A DNA stretch of 64,000 nucleotides, taken from Zizania palustris (lineage: Eukaryota > Streptophyta > Magnoliopsida > Poales > Poaceae). Every line of letters begins with the position of its first letter. Within the stretch, counting starts at the first letter, position 1. A model generated the notes under the pieces. That model searched no databases, was not told the origin of the DNA, and was given only the letters and a program-made list of their open reading frames with translations. Below, in pieces: positions 43,600 through 54,900 of this stretch. The stretch is from assembly GCA_019279435.1 (NCBI GenBank), contig JAAALK010000289.1, forward strand, positions 87,265,023 through 87,329,022, read 5' to 3'. The position numbers and the translations under genes were made by a program.

Positions 43600-46086
43600 G
43601 CCGGAACGGACACCACCATCTGGAGCACAGGCATGAAAGCCGTCTCGCCTACCACCACCTACACGACGTGGCCCTGGCCTCCAGCCTCTCCCCGCGTCGA
43701 GGAACTCTCAGTCTACCACCCTGCTGGTAGAACTGCTCCTGACCACCACAAGCACGCTCTGCTCTCTCAACCCGCTTCCTCCTGAAGCAAAACTCCGCAA
43801 GATGCCCGTCTCTCTGACAATACTCGCAATGGTAAGTGGGCTTCTTGGAATGTGGTTGAGGTTTGGGGTTCTTGGGCTTAGTGGTGTTTGGTGTCGGCTT
43901 CTTGGGTTGAGAGGGTCCAGGAAGAGAGTCAAGAGAAGTGTGGAGGTGTTTGGGCTTTGGAACCCAGATGGGCTTCTTGGGTGGAGCTTTGGGTGGTTCA
44001 TGGATCACTCCATCCTTGGGCTGACAAGCCTGGGAAGACTCAGTGGAATGGGTCTTGGGATATCTCTGCTCTGGAGTCATTTTACTCCACTCCACTGCCC
44101 GGCTAATGACACTCTCAAAGTCAGCCTTGGTGTAGGTGTAACCTACCCCAAACCCATCCTGCCTCTTGAACTGCTGGATCATCATGCCGAGCTGAGGCTC
44201 TCTGGCACTGATCCAACTCAGGATAGAACGGAGGTAAAAGTTCTCATTCTGAGAATCAGCTAACTCCTCTCTCAAGGCAGCTAGAACCTCCACCTGAGAC
44301 AAGCAGGTCTCACACTCGCTATCTATCTGGACAGACTTCTCGGCTTTCAGCTTAATCAACTCCATTCTAAGAGACAGACAGTTCTCACAGACAGTGGGTT
44401 GGAACTGACAATGTCTCAAGCTCTAGCCTAGTCTGCGCAAGCTCAGCTCTCACTCTCTCCAAATCACCCAAATGCACATCGCCCTTGGCTTTCAGCTCAG
44501 CTAAGACAACTAGATGAGATGGGCACTCAGCACAAGATGCAACGACAGTGGCTTGAGCATCTTTCAGCTCCAGCTGAGCGCTTTCAAGCTCAGCGGCCAA
44601 AGCGTCCCTCTCATCAAACCTTTCTGTGTACCTGGACTTCAGAGTCGACAGGTCACACAGAAGCACCTCACACTTTGGGCACTCACTGCTATCACCCAAG
44701 CAAGGGGAAGAAGATAGACTCTCAATTCTGCCGTTGGCCACGGCAAGCTCACTCTCTAACTCATCTATTCTCTTCTTAGCCCCCTCTAAGCAGTTTTTCC
44801 CGATACTTTAACTCCTGACGATTGCTTCAAGTAAATCAACAATTTCGCGTTCATAGATGATACCTTGTTATCGTCGTCGTCAGAGTCATCGGAGGAGCTC
44901 TTCTCTTTCTTATCCCCAAGAGCCATTGAGCAGAAGCTCTTGCGGGATCTTCGGCGCTGAAGTGAGCGGCTCTTCGGTCTGTCCCCGAAGGCCATGAAGC
45001 AAAGGCCTGCTGGATCGTCCTTGTCCTTCCCCTTCCTGATGATGATCTCCTCATCGCTTGAGCTCGATGAAGAGGAAGAAGACGTAGTACCGCTTGGAGT
45101 AGCTCTTCTCCATCTCAGCGAAGAAGGCCTTGTCGCGCTTCTTGTTCTCTCGCCGGTAGTCCTTCAGGGCCTTTCTGAAGAATCTGGTCTTTGGCTTGCC
45201 CTTGTTGAAGGAGGAGCTGTCGTGCTTGCCGGAGTCGTGGAAGCCACCACCGGTGCCCTTCTTGTGGCCATTGCGCTTGGGGCAGTCGGCGATGAAGTGT
45301 CCTAGATCACCACACTCAAAGCACCTGGTTTTGTGCCGTGTCTCTTGAACATTCTTTTGTCATAAACACGACGCACCCGGTTGTTAAACAGACACAAATC
45401 ATCATCTCCCAAAGACTCAAGCTGGTCCTCAGTGATAGACATCAAGGAGAACCCAGCACAGCTCACAGAAGAGGGATCAACAGAAGGTGTAGCAAGGGCC
45501 AGAGACTTTGATCCAGAGCCAGTGAGATTTGATCTCAACTGGGTATCAACCTCGGTGGCCTTCAGCTTGCTAAACAACTCAGAAATGGTCAAGGTATCAT
45601 AAGATGTGCTCTCAATGATAGAGGATACCTTGATCTCCCAGATCTTTGGGTCCAAGGTATGGAGAACCTTGAGGGACTGCTCGTGATCTGAGACTAACTG
45701 AACACCCTCACCCTTGTTGTCCCGAAGCTTGTTGATGATCGACTGAAAGCGACCAAATCTCTCTCGCATGCGGAGAGATGGCTCACACGCTCATGGTGTG
45801 CCTGGAGGGTAGCCCAGATCTCTCTCGCAGTGGAGAGATGGCTCACACGCTCAAATTCAGTGGGACCTAAACCAGAAAACAGAATATTCACCGCTTTGTT
45901 GTTGTTCTGATGTTGGGCAATGATATCCGGAGAATCACGTCATCAACAGGCAACACTGAGAAAGTAGCGTGAATACAGATGTCCCAGATGGTCCGAGCTT
46001 TGGCTCATCAGATAGGCTCGCATGCGAGTCTTCCAATAATTATAGCCATAAGCTTCCAAGGACGGGACCTTGCCAGGAGACGTCAT
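43600..46086 (-). pseudogene. S gag, extended Sirevirus type
   Basis: ATG at 46086-46084, beginning MTSPGKVPSLEAYGYNYWKT, followed by the capsid-like UBN2 region (IIESTSYDTLTISELFSKLK). A first zinc knuckle CFECGDLGHFIADC lies near 45330-45285, a basic/serine-rich stretch follows, and coiled-coil segments at 44741-44120 (LAAELESAQLELKDAQ) come next. A second knuckle CEYCQRDGHLAEFC lies near 43840-43795. A long gag with coiled coil and a second knuckle fits Sireviruses. Frameshifts and a 60-bp duplication at 45755-45853 break it into pieces of 155, 118 and 256 codons. Confidence 0.85.
45755..45853 (-). repeat. 60-bp local duplication in S gag
   Basis: TCTCTCGCA..GGAGAGATGG followed by CTCACACGCTCA occurs at about 45758-45793 and again exactly 60 bases later. 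It repeats the ERVSHLS coding motif. The capsid frame is lost around it. Confidence 0.8.
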
Positions 46087-46138
46087 GATCACTACTGGGG
46101 TTTAGAACCGGTTAAGGTATGGAAAAACCCTAACCAGG

Positions 46139-46151
46139 CTCTGATACCACT
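46139..46151 (-). other. Primer-binding site of S
   Basis: Read on the - strand as AGTGGTATCAGAG directly after the LTR end CCTACA. This is the methionine-tRNA-type site of Copia elements. Confidence 0.85.
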
Positions 46152-48313
46152 TGTAGGACCGAAAGTAGCGACCAGAGGGGGGGTGAATGGGCACCTAAAA
46201 AATTCTTTCGAATCAATGGCCTGCTCTCCAACACCCAACGCACCTCAACAGACTTAGCTCAGAAAGCTAAACAGATCAACAAAGCCACAAAAGATCTAGC
46301 CTAAAAACAACCGGTGTCCTAATCGAAAAGACACCAACACAGTGCTAATAGGCAAATTAACAGAACATTTATCACAGGAATGAGTCAAGATTCACAGTAA
46401 AAGATCATCACAGAAATTTAATCTGACTGTACGTAAAACGATGAGTCTTACGGTTCAAGGTTGTCTCCTGTAAGGTACGTGACGAAGCCTGTTTGGATCA
46501 GTCGTGTGAAGCCACTAGTCTTAAATGACGAAGGTTGTCCGAAGCCTGTGAACCGTGCGAAGTCTGAGGATGTCGAAGTTGGCTTCGGAGATGTCGTGTC
46601 GAAGTCTGTACTGTGAAGAAATCTCAGTGAAGTGTGTCATGCTGGAGGGACTTGCTTTGTACTTCGAAACCGGTACATGCTTCTTAAAAAACAGACTTGG
46701 GAAACATGTTCGAAGATGAACGATAGACTCCGAAACCCTTACTTCGAATACCATTTTTACTGAGAACCTTCGCAACATACTTCGGACGAAGCCAACCGGA
46801 AAATTAGCTTCGCTCCAAGCTTCGATGCGAAGTAATGAAAGGTTTCGAACACGGGCAAAAATGTCAGAGAAATGTACTTCGCTGTAGACCTCAAACTGAA
46901 CTTCGAAACTAGCAAAAATCACTTCAGAGTCTGACTTTGCATTAGGAGCACTTTTGCAGTGTCGAAGTGGGCTTCGAACAAGTAAAAACCGTATGCAGAT
47001 AACTCGCTGACAAAGCTATGGACGCTACTTGCAAAAACAAAACAAAGGCTAGAACCTAGTGCACTAGTAGCTAACAATTACTAGACTCCGAAGATACCAG
47101 CGAAGACTAAGAAAAGGAAATAAACAAATGCCCACACAGCTGGCTTAGGCACAACTATTGGTTCTGTTTACACGACTGAGAGACACCGTTCTCTGTGCAG
47201 GAACTGCTGCCTTGCCTGCTGCAAAAAAAAGGGGCTAATGGCCAGCTATCACGCGCACATAGCTGTCAATAGCATGCTGTAGAACTGCAAATAGGCAAGG
47301 AACAGAGTGCATGTACGTAACTCTCAAGAGGCTAAAACATAGCTTGCAGCCTAGATTTCAAGAAGACAGAGCTACTTCTGCTGCAATCTTGTACCAGCCA
47401 ATGCTACACATCATAACCACATACAACGAATGCAAGAAAACAAAATACAACAGCACATAGAGAGAAATGATAATCGTCCAGCGAAAATTGATGAATAACA
47501 GGCGCTCAGAAGGAAGCTCGTAGATCGAGGCACACCGAATAAACAAGTTCACAGAAGTGTATCCAACGATGGAGATAAGAAGAATAACACCTGACACAGC
47601 CTTCTCTCGAAGAACCAGAGCAAGAAGAATAAAAGCATCCGTCGGCGGCGCGAGCAGAAAAAGCAGGTAAGGTGAACACTGTTTTTCAGATTAAAGTGTG
47701 TTAACCCTAACCCTAGGGATTGGGGCCTATTTATAGGCAGCCCAATAAATGGAAAAATGCAGAAATACCCCTAGGGTTTTTTACAGACGCTAAATAAAAA
47801 TGGAAAAGACCAAAATGCCCTTAGGATTTTTTACAGACTCGACTGACATACTGTGGGCCTAAAGGCAAAATAGTAAAAACCTAAATAAAGGTAACTTGTC
47901 CTGATGCGGGGCTTTCGTAGCAGCTACGGCTTTGCCTCAGGACGTCAGATCCGAAATCAACGGTCGTCAGTTTTGCGCTGAAACTGACAAAGCGTCCACC
48001 GTCTTCGCACCGGGTACCCGGATTGGGCCGGCCCGATTCCGCGGCTCCCTCAGCCCGGCAATCACTCGCCGCCCGTGTACCTGAGTCAATCCCGGTCAAC
48101 AGTCCATTGGATCCTCTACTGCTCCTAGCCCATGTACCCAGATTGGCCACCCGACTTCACGCCTCCTCTGCCCGACTCGCTCGCTGCCAGTACCTGAGTC
48201 ACACGCGGCCCAGACGCAGCAGATCATCTCTCTCTTTCAGTCCTCTTTGACTATCGTTGACAATGACTCATCACATCTGGAGCCATGAGCCCACGCTATT
48301 CAGCATGGCCTCA
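46152..48313 (-). repeat. 5' LTR of Sirevirus-like Copia element S (2162 bp)
   Basis: Runs from TGTAGGACCG to GGCCTCA. It is nearly identical to 36644-38817, implying a recent insertion. It is followed by GTGATAAC, sharing GTGA with the left flank. The CCCTAACCCTAGGG run near 47703 is part of the LTR, not telomeric. Confidence 0.9.
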
Positions 48314-48632
48314 GTGATAACGGGGGTATTTATAGGTAAAACTCTAAGGAAAAGACCTTTTACCCCTCAATTACAACCGACATAATGGAAACTATTTCAT
48401 ACACTGAATAGGGTTAATATGGTAAAGTATGTTCAAGGATGCAGATAAAATAGACCTCTCATCCTTCTAGCTGTTTTTTCGCTTCGTAGGGAAGCCTTCG
48501 GAGGATCTCTTATACCGGATTTAGACGAACCCTCTGACTTTAACCTTTCGATCTAGAGACATCTTGGACTTTGAGATTATGATTTGTCTTTTCTTGAAAT
48601 CTTGAGGATCCTAAGGATGAAGTATTCCACCA
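48314..48632 (-). repeat. 5' LTR of element G, right part
   Basis: Continues the LTR interrupted at 36643 (GGGGGTATTTATAGG corresponds to GGGGTATTTATAGAC at 19950) and ends TTCCACCA, the counterpart of TTGCCCCA at 20289. The contig stops exactly at this LTR edge, so the flank of G, expected to be the rest of P2, is not available. Confidence 0.75.
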
Positions 48633-49632
48633 NNNNNNNNNNNNNNNNNNNNNNNNNNNNNNNNNNNNNNNNNNNNNNNNNNNNNNNNNNNNNNNNNNNN
48701 NNNNNNNNNNNNNNNNNNNNNNNNNNNNNNNNNNNNNNNNNNNNNNNNNNNNNNNNNNNNNNNNNNNNNNNNNNNNNNNNNNNNNNNNNNNNNNNNNNNN
48801 NNNNNNNNNNNNNNNNNNNNNNNNNNNNNNNNNNNNNNNNNNNNNNNNNNNNNNNNNNNNNNNNNNNNNNNNNNNNNNNNNNNNNNNNNNNNNNNNNNNN
48901 NNNNNNNNNNNNNNNNNNNNNNNNNNNNNNNNNNNNNNNNNNNNNNNNNNNNNNNNNNNNNNNNNNNNNNNNNNNNNNNNNNNNNNNNNNNNNNNNNNNN
49001 NNNNNNNNNNNNNNNNNNNNNNNNNNNNNNNNNNNNNNNNNNNNNNNNNNNNNNNNNNNNNNNNNNNNNNNNNNNNNNNNNNNNNNNNNNNNNNNNNNNN
49101 NNNNNNNNNNNNNNNNNNNNNNNNNNNNNNNNNNNNNNNNNNNNNNNNNNNNNNNNNNNNNNNNNNNNNNNNNNNNNNNNNNNNNNNNNNNNNNNNNNNN
49201 NNNNNNNNNNNNNNNNNNNNNNNNNNNNNNNNNNNNNNNNNNNNNNNNNNNNNNNNNNNNNNNNNNNNNNNNNNNNNNNNNNNNNNNNNNNNNNNNNNNN
49301 NNNNNNNNNNNNNNNNNNNNNNNNNNNNNNNNNNNNNNNNNNNNNNNNNNNNNNNNNNNNNNNNNNNNNNNNNNNNNNNNNNNNNNNNNNNNNNNNNNNN
49401 NNNNNNNNNNNNNNNNNNNNNNNNNNNNNNNNNNNNNNNNNNNNNNNNNNNNNNNNNNNNNNNNNNNNNNNNNNNNNNNNNNNNNNNNNNNNNNNNNNNN
49501 NNNNNNNNNNNNNNNNNNNNNNNNNNNNNNNNNNNNNNNNNNNNNNNNNNNNNNNNNNNNNNNNNNNNNNNNNNNNNNNNNNNNNNNNNNNNNNNNNNNN
49601 NNNNNNNNNNNNNNNNNNNNNNNNNNNNNNNN
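48633..49632. other. Assembly gap of exactly 1000 N
   Basis: All bases are N. A round number indicates a scaffold gap of unknown true size. Sequence to the right does not continue the sequence to the left. Confidence 1.
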
Positions 49633-51998
49633 GTAAATTTCTGGAACTGAAACTTGAAACTGAAACTAAATTCAAACTGAGACAGAAACTGAAATTGAAA
49701 CTATAACTGATTCAGAACTTCTATAGAATTTTTCATTGAAATCAACTCAAACTAACTCAATCCTAAAAAACAGATTCCTGATTCAGATATCAGTCTATAT
49801 CTTTTGAATAACAAGTCATCAGAGTCAGAGTTCAAATCTGAAACTGTACAATGCTAGCAATAATTCTGAACTGAAATTTGAATGGAATACCAGGAATGAT
49901 GCTGTTCAGAACAGTAATAACTCAATACAGGATACAGAAAGTTCAGATTCTATACCTTTAATTCAAATCATTCAGACAGAGTTTAGGTCTGTATTCAGCT
50001 AATTCAACATATAACAAATTCAAAACAGCTAAGAACAATATCAACAATATTTTCAGATGGTCTACTCAAATCAGTACTGTGACTCAACTAGAATCTGAAA
50101 CAGAATGTTTTTCAAACTTCTACAGATTTCAGGTTTAACCAGAACTGATTTGAATCACCACAATCAGAAGGGAAACCAATCTGTAAACTGACTCTTGACA
50201 AAATATTCTGAAAAGAAACAAGTAAATTCAGACTTACTCTAGAACTGAACCAAACTAGAGAATTCAACACAAGACTGCACTAAACAATTTGGGTTCAGAC
50301 TGAAACAATTTATGAAAACAGTCCCTTCAAACCGAAATTCAGAAATCAGATTTAACAACTAGATTAGATGTAATGGCACAAATTGATGAAATAGTACTGA
50401 ACTTCACTACTCTCTGAACAAAACTATCAGCATCAATTTGATCAGATCACTGTTTCATTCAATCTCACATTGAGACACTTCAACAAAAGTCCCTGAACTT
50501 TCCAGGTTCCTAAACAGTACCTCATAAAAACTCTCAATCACAACTGAATGCAGCACAACACTGAATACTATTTTCTGAATCTGGTCTTCAACATTTGCTA
50601 ACCTTCAAGAACTTATTTAAAAACAAACTACTACATAGAATGTTTCAGAGAACTAAAATTCAGAAATGACACACTGGTTACAGAATTTATGAAACCAGTT
50701 TTCTGAAATCAGTAACTAAACATGTTTAGGTTCATAATCAAACTTTAAAGAAATTCAGTACCGAATCGTGCTGCTGCTGCAAATCAGAAATGACTTCAAT
50801 CTGTGAAGTTACTATTATGATTTTCAAGCAAATGCACATAACATCCTCTCTAATGTATTTGTGATCAAAACATGAACCCCAACATTCCTATTCACAAGGA
50901 TGAACCAAACATTTTTTCAAACACTTAAAAGGGTGTTCATTCTAAACAGAATAACACAGATCTGCTGAAAATCAGAATTGAGGTGCCACTTTGATCAGCA
51001 AAAGACCAAGAAAGAATCACAAAACTAGTTGCAACTTTCGAAAATGGAACATTCAAATCATACACAACAAAAGTTGTATAAACTTCAACACCAAGTACTG
51101 CACTCAAATCACCAGAGAATAGCTCCCAAAACGATTTCAGCCTGAAAATTTCCTGCGCTGGGAACTAACCTGGATGGCGCTACACTGTAGAATTGCCAAT
51201 TGTGAATAGTGCTTCGAAATTGATTAATCCAGCAGAATAAACAACACTATTTGGTAGAATGATTATGTGGTCAGCAAAAGAACAGACAAAAAATTCCCCC
51301 TGCCCATGTATATGGTCCCCTATTTATAGCCACATGGGGAGTATTTTCTAAAAAACCCTCTAGAATTAAATATTACACAAAAGTCCTATTCCTTGTAATA
51401 TATTTTCAGAATTAGGAAATTCTGAAATATACCTAAGGAGTACACTAACTTTAGTCTCACAACTTTTTATTACACATTGACTCAAAGTAAAAGACTCCAA
51501 ACTATTAAAATCAACAAAACTAGATTTGTGACGGTTTTCAGCAAAACCAACAAACCCTCTCAACCCTTCGACTCGCGACACCGCTTTGCAACTCCGAGCG
51601 TCATCAAGCCACTTCTGCTCTCGATCCCCTCGAGCCGCCTGAATGCTTGCCCTAGCCTCCCTCTCGTAGACCCGTCGTCACGTCATCGCTTTTATCCGTC
51701 CGTCCAAGTCTTCCGGTCTCTTCGTGCACTCTTGAGATCTTCTCCAACTACCCCAGCCTCCCTGATCCTTCGGCCGAGCTCCCCGCTTGACCCGATCACT
51801 CGCCGTCGACAGTCGTCAGCATCTCCACCCTGCACACAAGCCAAACAAAAACACGACGCACCGCCGAAATCTCATCACACACTCCTCAAATCTACATAGA
51901 ACCCCTCGAGCACTCCAACCAACACTTCGATCGATCTCTCAAATGCTCATCCTTGTCAATCACTCATCATCCAGACCGAAACCCACCCTTTGTTCACA
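49633..51998 (-). repeat. Second copy of the 3.06-kb solo LTR, partial
   Basis: Starts at the equivalent of 28457 and follows 28457-30917 base for base except for frequent 1-4 base losses. It ends TGTTCACA and is followed by the same AAAGG as at 30918. Confidence 0.9.
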
Positions 51999-54900
51999 AA
52001 AGGTACTTATATACTTGATTACAGGAGCCCCTAAGCGTAATAACGTTTAAGGTGCTCCGCATGCATGCTTTAACTCTTCCCCTTCTAAATTGGATAATTT
52101 AAAAGATCCGGGGCGCCCTGAGTGTAGGATAATATATGGTCCTTCCCATTTGTTTCCTAACTTCCCCAGAGAAATTACACTTCGTAGTACCAATGACCTA
52201 GTCTAAGTTCATTAACTTTTACCTTCGGGTCATACCATGCCTTCGTTTGGTCTTGGTACTTCGTCAGATTGGCGACAGCTCGAAGCCTTGTTTCTTCCGA
52301 CAAGTCAAGCGAAATGTTCCTTTCATCATTATCTTCAGCTCCGTTACACGAAGGGATCCACCTCTTAGCTCCGTGGGAGCATGGCCTCGTCTCCGAATAA
52401 CAATCTGAATGGGGTGAATCATGTGGACCAAGCTTGAGTGTCTGAATGGACCATAAAATCTTAGGAAGCTCTTCAGTCCACACCACTTTGCCAGCCCAAC
52501 AATCTTTTGATTTAAACCCGATAGAATATTTCCATTTGCCAGCTCGATGGCTCCATTGGATGGGGACGAACAACTACAAAGCACAACTTAATGCCCAAAT
52601 TCGCAAAATTCTTTAAAGGGTTGGCTTCGAATTGGGTGCCATTGTCGACTGTCACTCCCGAGGCACTCCGAACCTGCAAATAATATTCTACCAAAAGAAT
52701 TTCTGTACATTTTCTATGTGATAGCAGTTAAGGTTCAACTTCGACCCATTAGAAAAGTATTTAATTGCTACCACCACGAACTTCAAGCTGCCTTTTCCAT
52801 TGGATAAGGGCCGGAGATCCATTCCCCAACGTGCCATTGGCCATACCAGAGCAATAACTTGAAGAGGTGTCAGTGGACGATGGCTTCGCCTATCCATCCA
52901 CTGGCATCCTTGGCAGGTTCGAACCAATGTTTCTGCACTCTCTACAATTGTTGGCCATAAATCCCCTGGCGAAGTGTTTTTCCTACTAGAGCACGAGGAG
53001 CTAAGTGGCTGCCACACAGGCCTTCGTGAATTTCCCAAAGTATATCTTGGCCTTTAGGTTGTGAGATGCATCAGAGTAGAGGAGAACAGACTCCGCTTAT
53101 AAGTACTCCGTTGACAAGCTCATATTTCGGACCCTTCCTTGGAGCCTTTGTAAATCTGGACCTTCTAACGAAGTTGTATTGTTTGCAAAATATCCAAAAT
53201 TGGACTCCGCCAATCAGTGACTGGAATGCCAAGGATTCTGCGAGGGCAGTTGATGCACCGAAGGTTTAACAAGTTCTTCCTAAAAAGGGCCTTCCGGGAC
53301 GTCCAGCTCCGCTACAAGCTGATTATCTGCTCGAGGATGCTTCGGATAGAAATTCCTTTGAACAATGCCTCTGGATTGCGGATTTCTTCTAAGTATTTGC
53401 AAGATGGATTCCTAGCTTGGAAGCTTTTGTCAACATGCCCTGCAATAACTTGGGAATCTGTTTTTATTATAATTCTTGTTGCTCCAAGTGCTGCTTCTTT
53501 TCGGAGACCAAGCAGGATTCCTTCGTATTCTGCAATGTTGTTAGTGGCTTAAAGTTGAGCCTTGCAGAATACAATGCTTTTTGCCCTGAAGTGTATTAAC
53601 GGCTCCAGCACTAGCACCAGATGCTTGATAGGCTCCGTTAGATATTGTCCACATCCCTTTAGAGGTTTCTTCCGGAACCCAAATTGTAGACGGAGTCCAT
53701 TCGTACGAAGTCAGCTATAACTTGGGATTTGATAGCTATTCTTGCAGTGAAAGAAATACCGAAGGGGCTAGCTCAACAACCCACTTTCCAATTCTCCCTG
53801 TCGAGTCTTTGCTCCGAAGCAATCACCAAGGGATACGAAGTAGGACAATTAATTATGTGCTAAGAAGTTGTGCCTTAACTTCCGCGAGGCCACTACCAAA
53901 GCATAACAAATTTCTCGAGCTCGGATACTGTGTTTTTGCTCCAAACAAAGCTTCTGAAACGAAATACTGGTTCTGCACCAGTTTTCCCTTGAGCTCTATT
54001 TCTCTGATGAGCACTGCCTTTCTACGGAGCCCGTTGCTGCAAGATAAAGAAGAGAGTTCTTCTGGGAGGGGCATAGTAAGTGTTGACAAATTTCCAAGAT
54101 AATCTTTAATATCATCAATCTTTTCTAGCACTCCGACATCCATTTGAAACTTTCGGACCCTTTAGAGCTTGAAAATTAGGAGGCTTCGCTCTACTGATCT
54201 GGCTAGGAATCTGCTGAGGGTTGTGAGGCGTCCTATCAGCTTCTAGACTTTCTTCAAATTTTCAGGTGGAGCCATTGTTTGTAGTGCACTTATCTGCGTC
54301 GGGCTAGGTTCGATTCCTCTGCTCGAAACTAAGTACCCTAGCAATTTTCCTGCTGTGCTCTGAATATACATTTTTTGGGGTTGAGGCGAACTCCACATGC
54401 TCAAGGCTCTCAAAAGTTTTTGCTAGGTCTAGACTATGCTGATGCTTACACACTTTTTATTACAATGTCATCCATATAGGCTTCGACATTTCGGCTTATT
54501 TGGTGACCTAGAGCCTTAGAAATAAGACGTGAAAAAGTTGCCCCGGCATTCCGCAAGCCAAAGGGCATTCTAACATAACGAATACTCCGGAAGGAGTTAT
54601 AAAACTCGTATTGGCTTCGTCTTCACGCTTTAGCCAAATTTGATGATAACCGTGTGCATCCAGGACTTAAGATCACGGAACCAATTGTAGAATCCACAAG
54701 TTGATCGATGCGGGCATGGGGTAGGGGTCTCGGGGGCATGCTTTATTTAAAGAAGTGAATCAATGCACATGCGCCACTTGCCGGAGCCTTTCTTCTTGAT
54801 GAAGATGGGGTTAGCCAACCACTCCGTGTGGGCTACTTCCCTGATGATTCCAGCTCTCAGCAACTTTTCTACCCCCGCTTTAGCGAGGTCTACTCTTTCG

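Noticed and set aside
47695..47720. Telomere-like CCCTAACCCTA run (also near 38205)
   Set aside because: Only about two units, and it recurs at the same place in each Sirevirus LTR, so it is LTR sequence.
48584..49675. Open frames of about 350 codons on both strands
   Set aside because: They are runs of unknown residues translated from the 1000-N gap.
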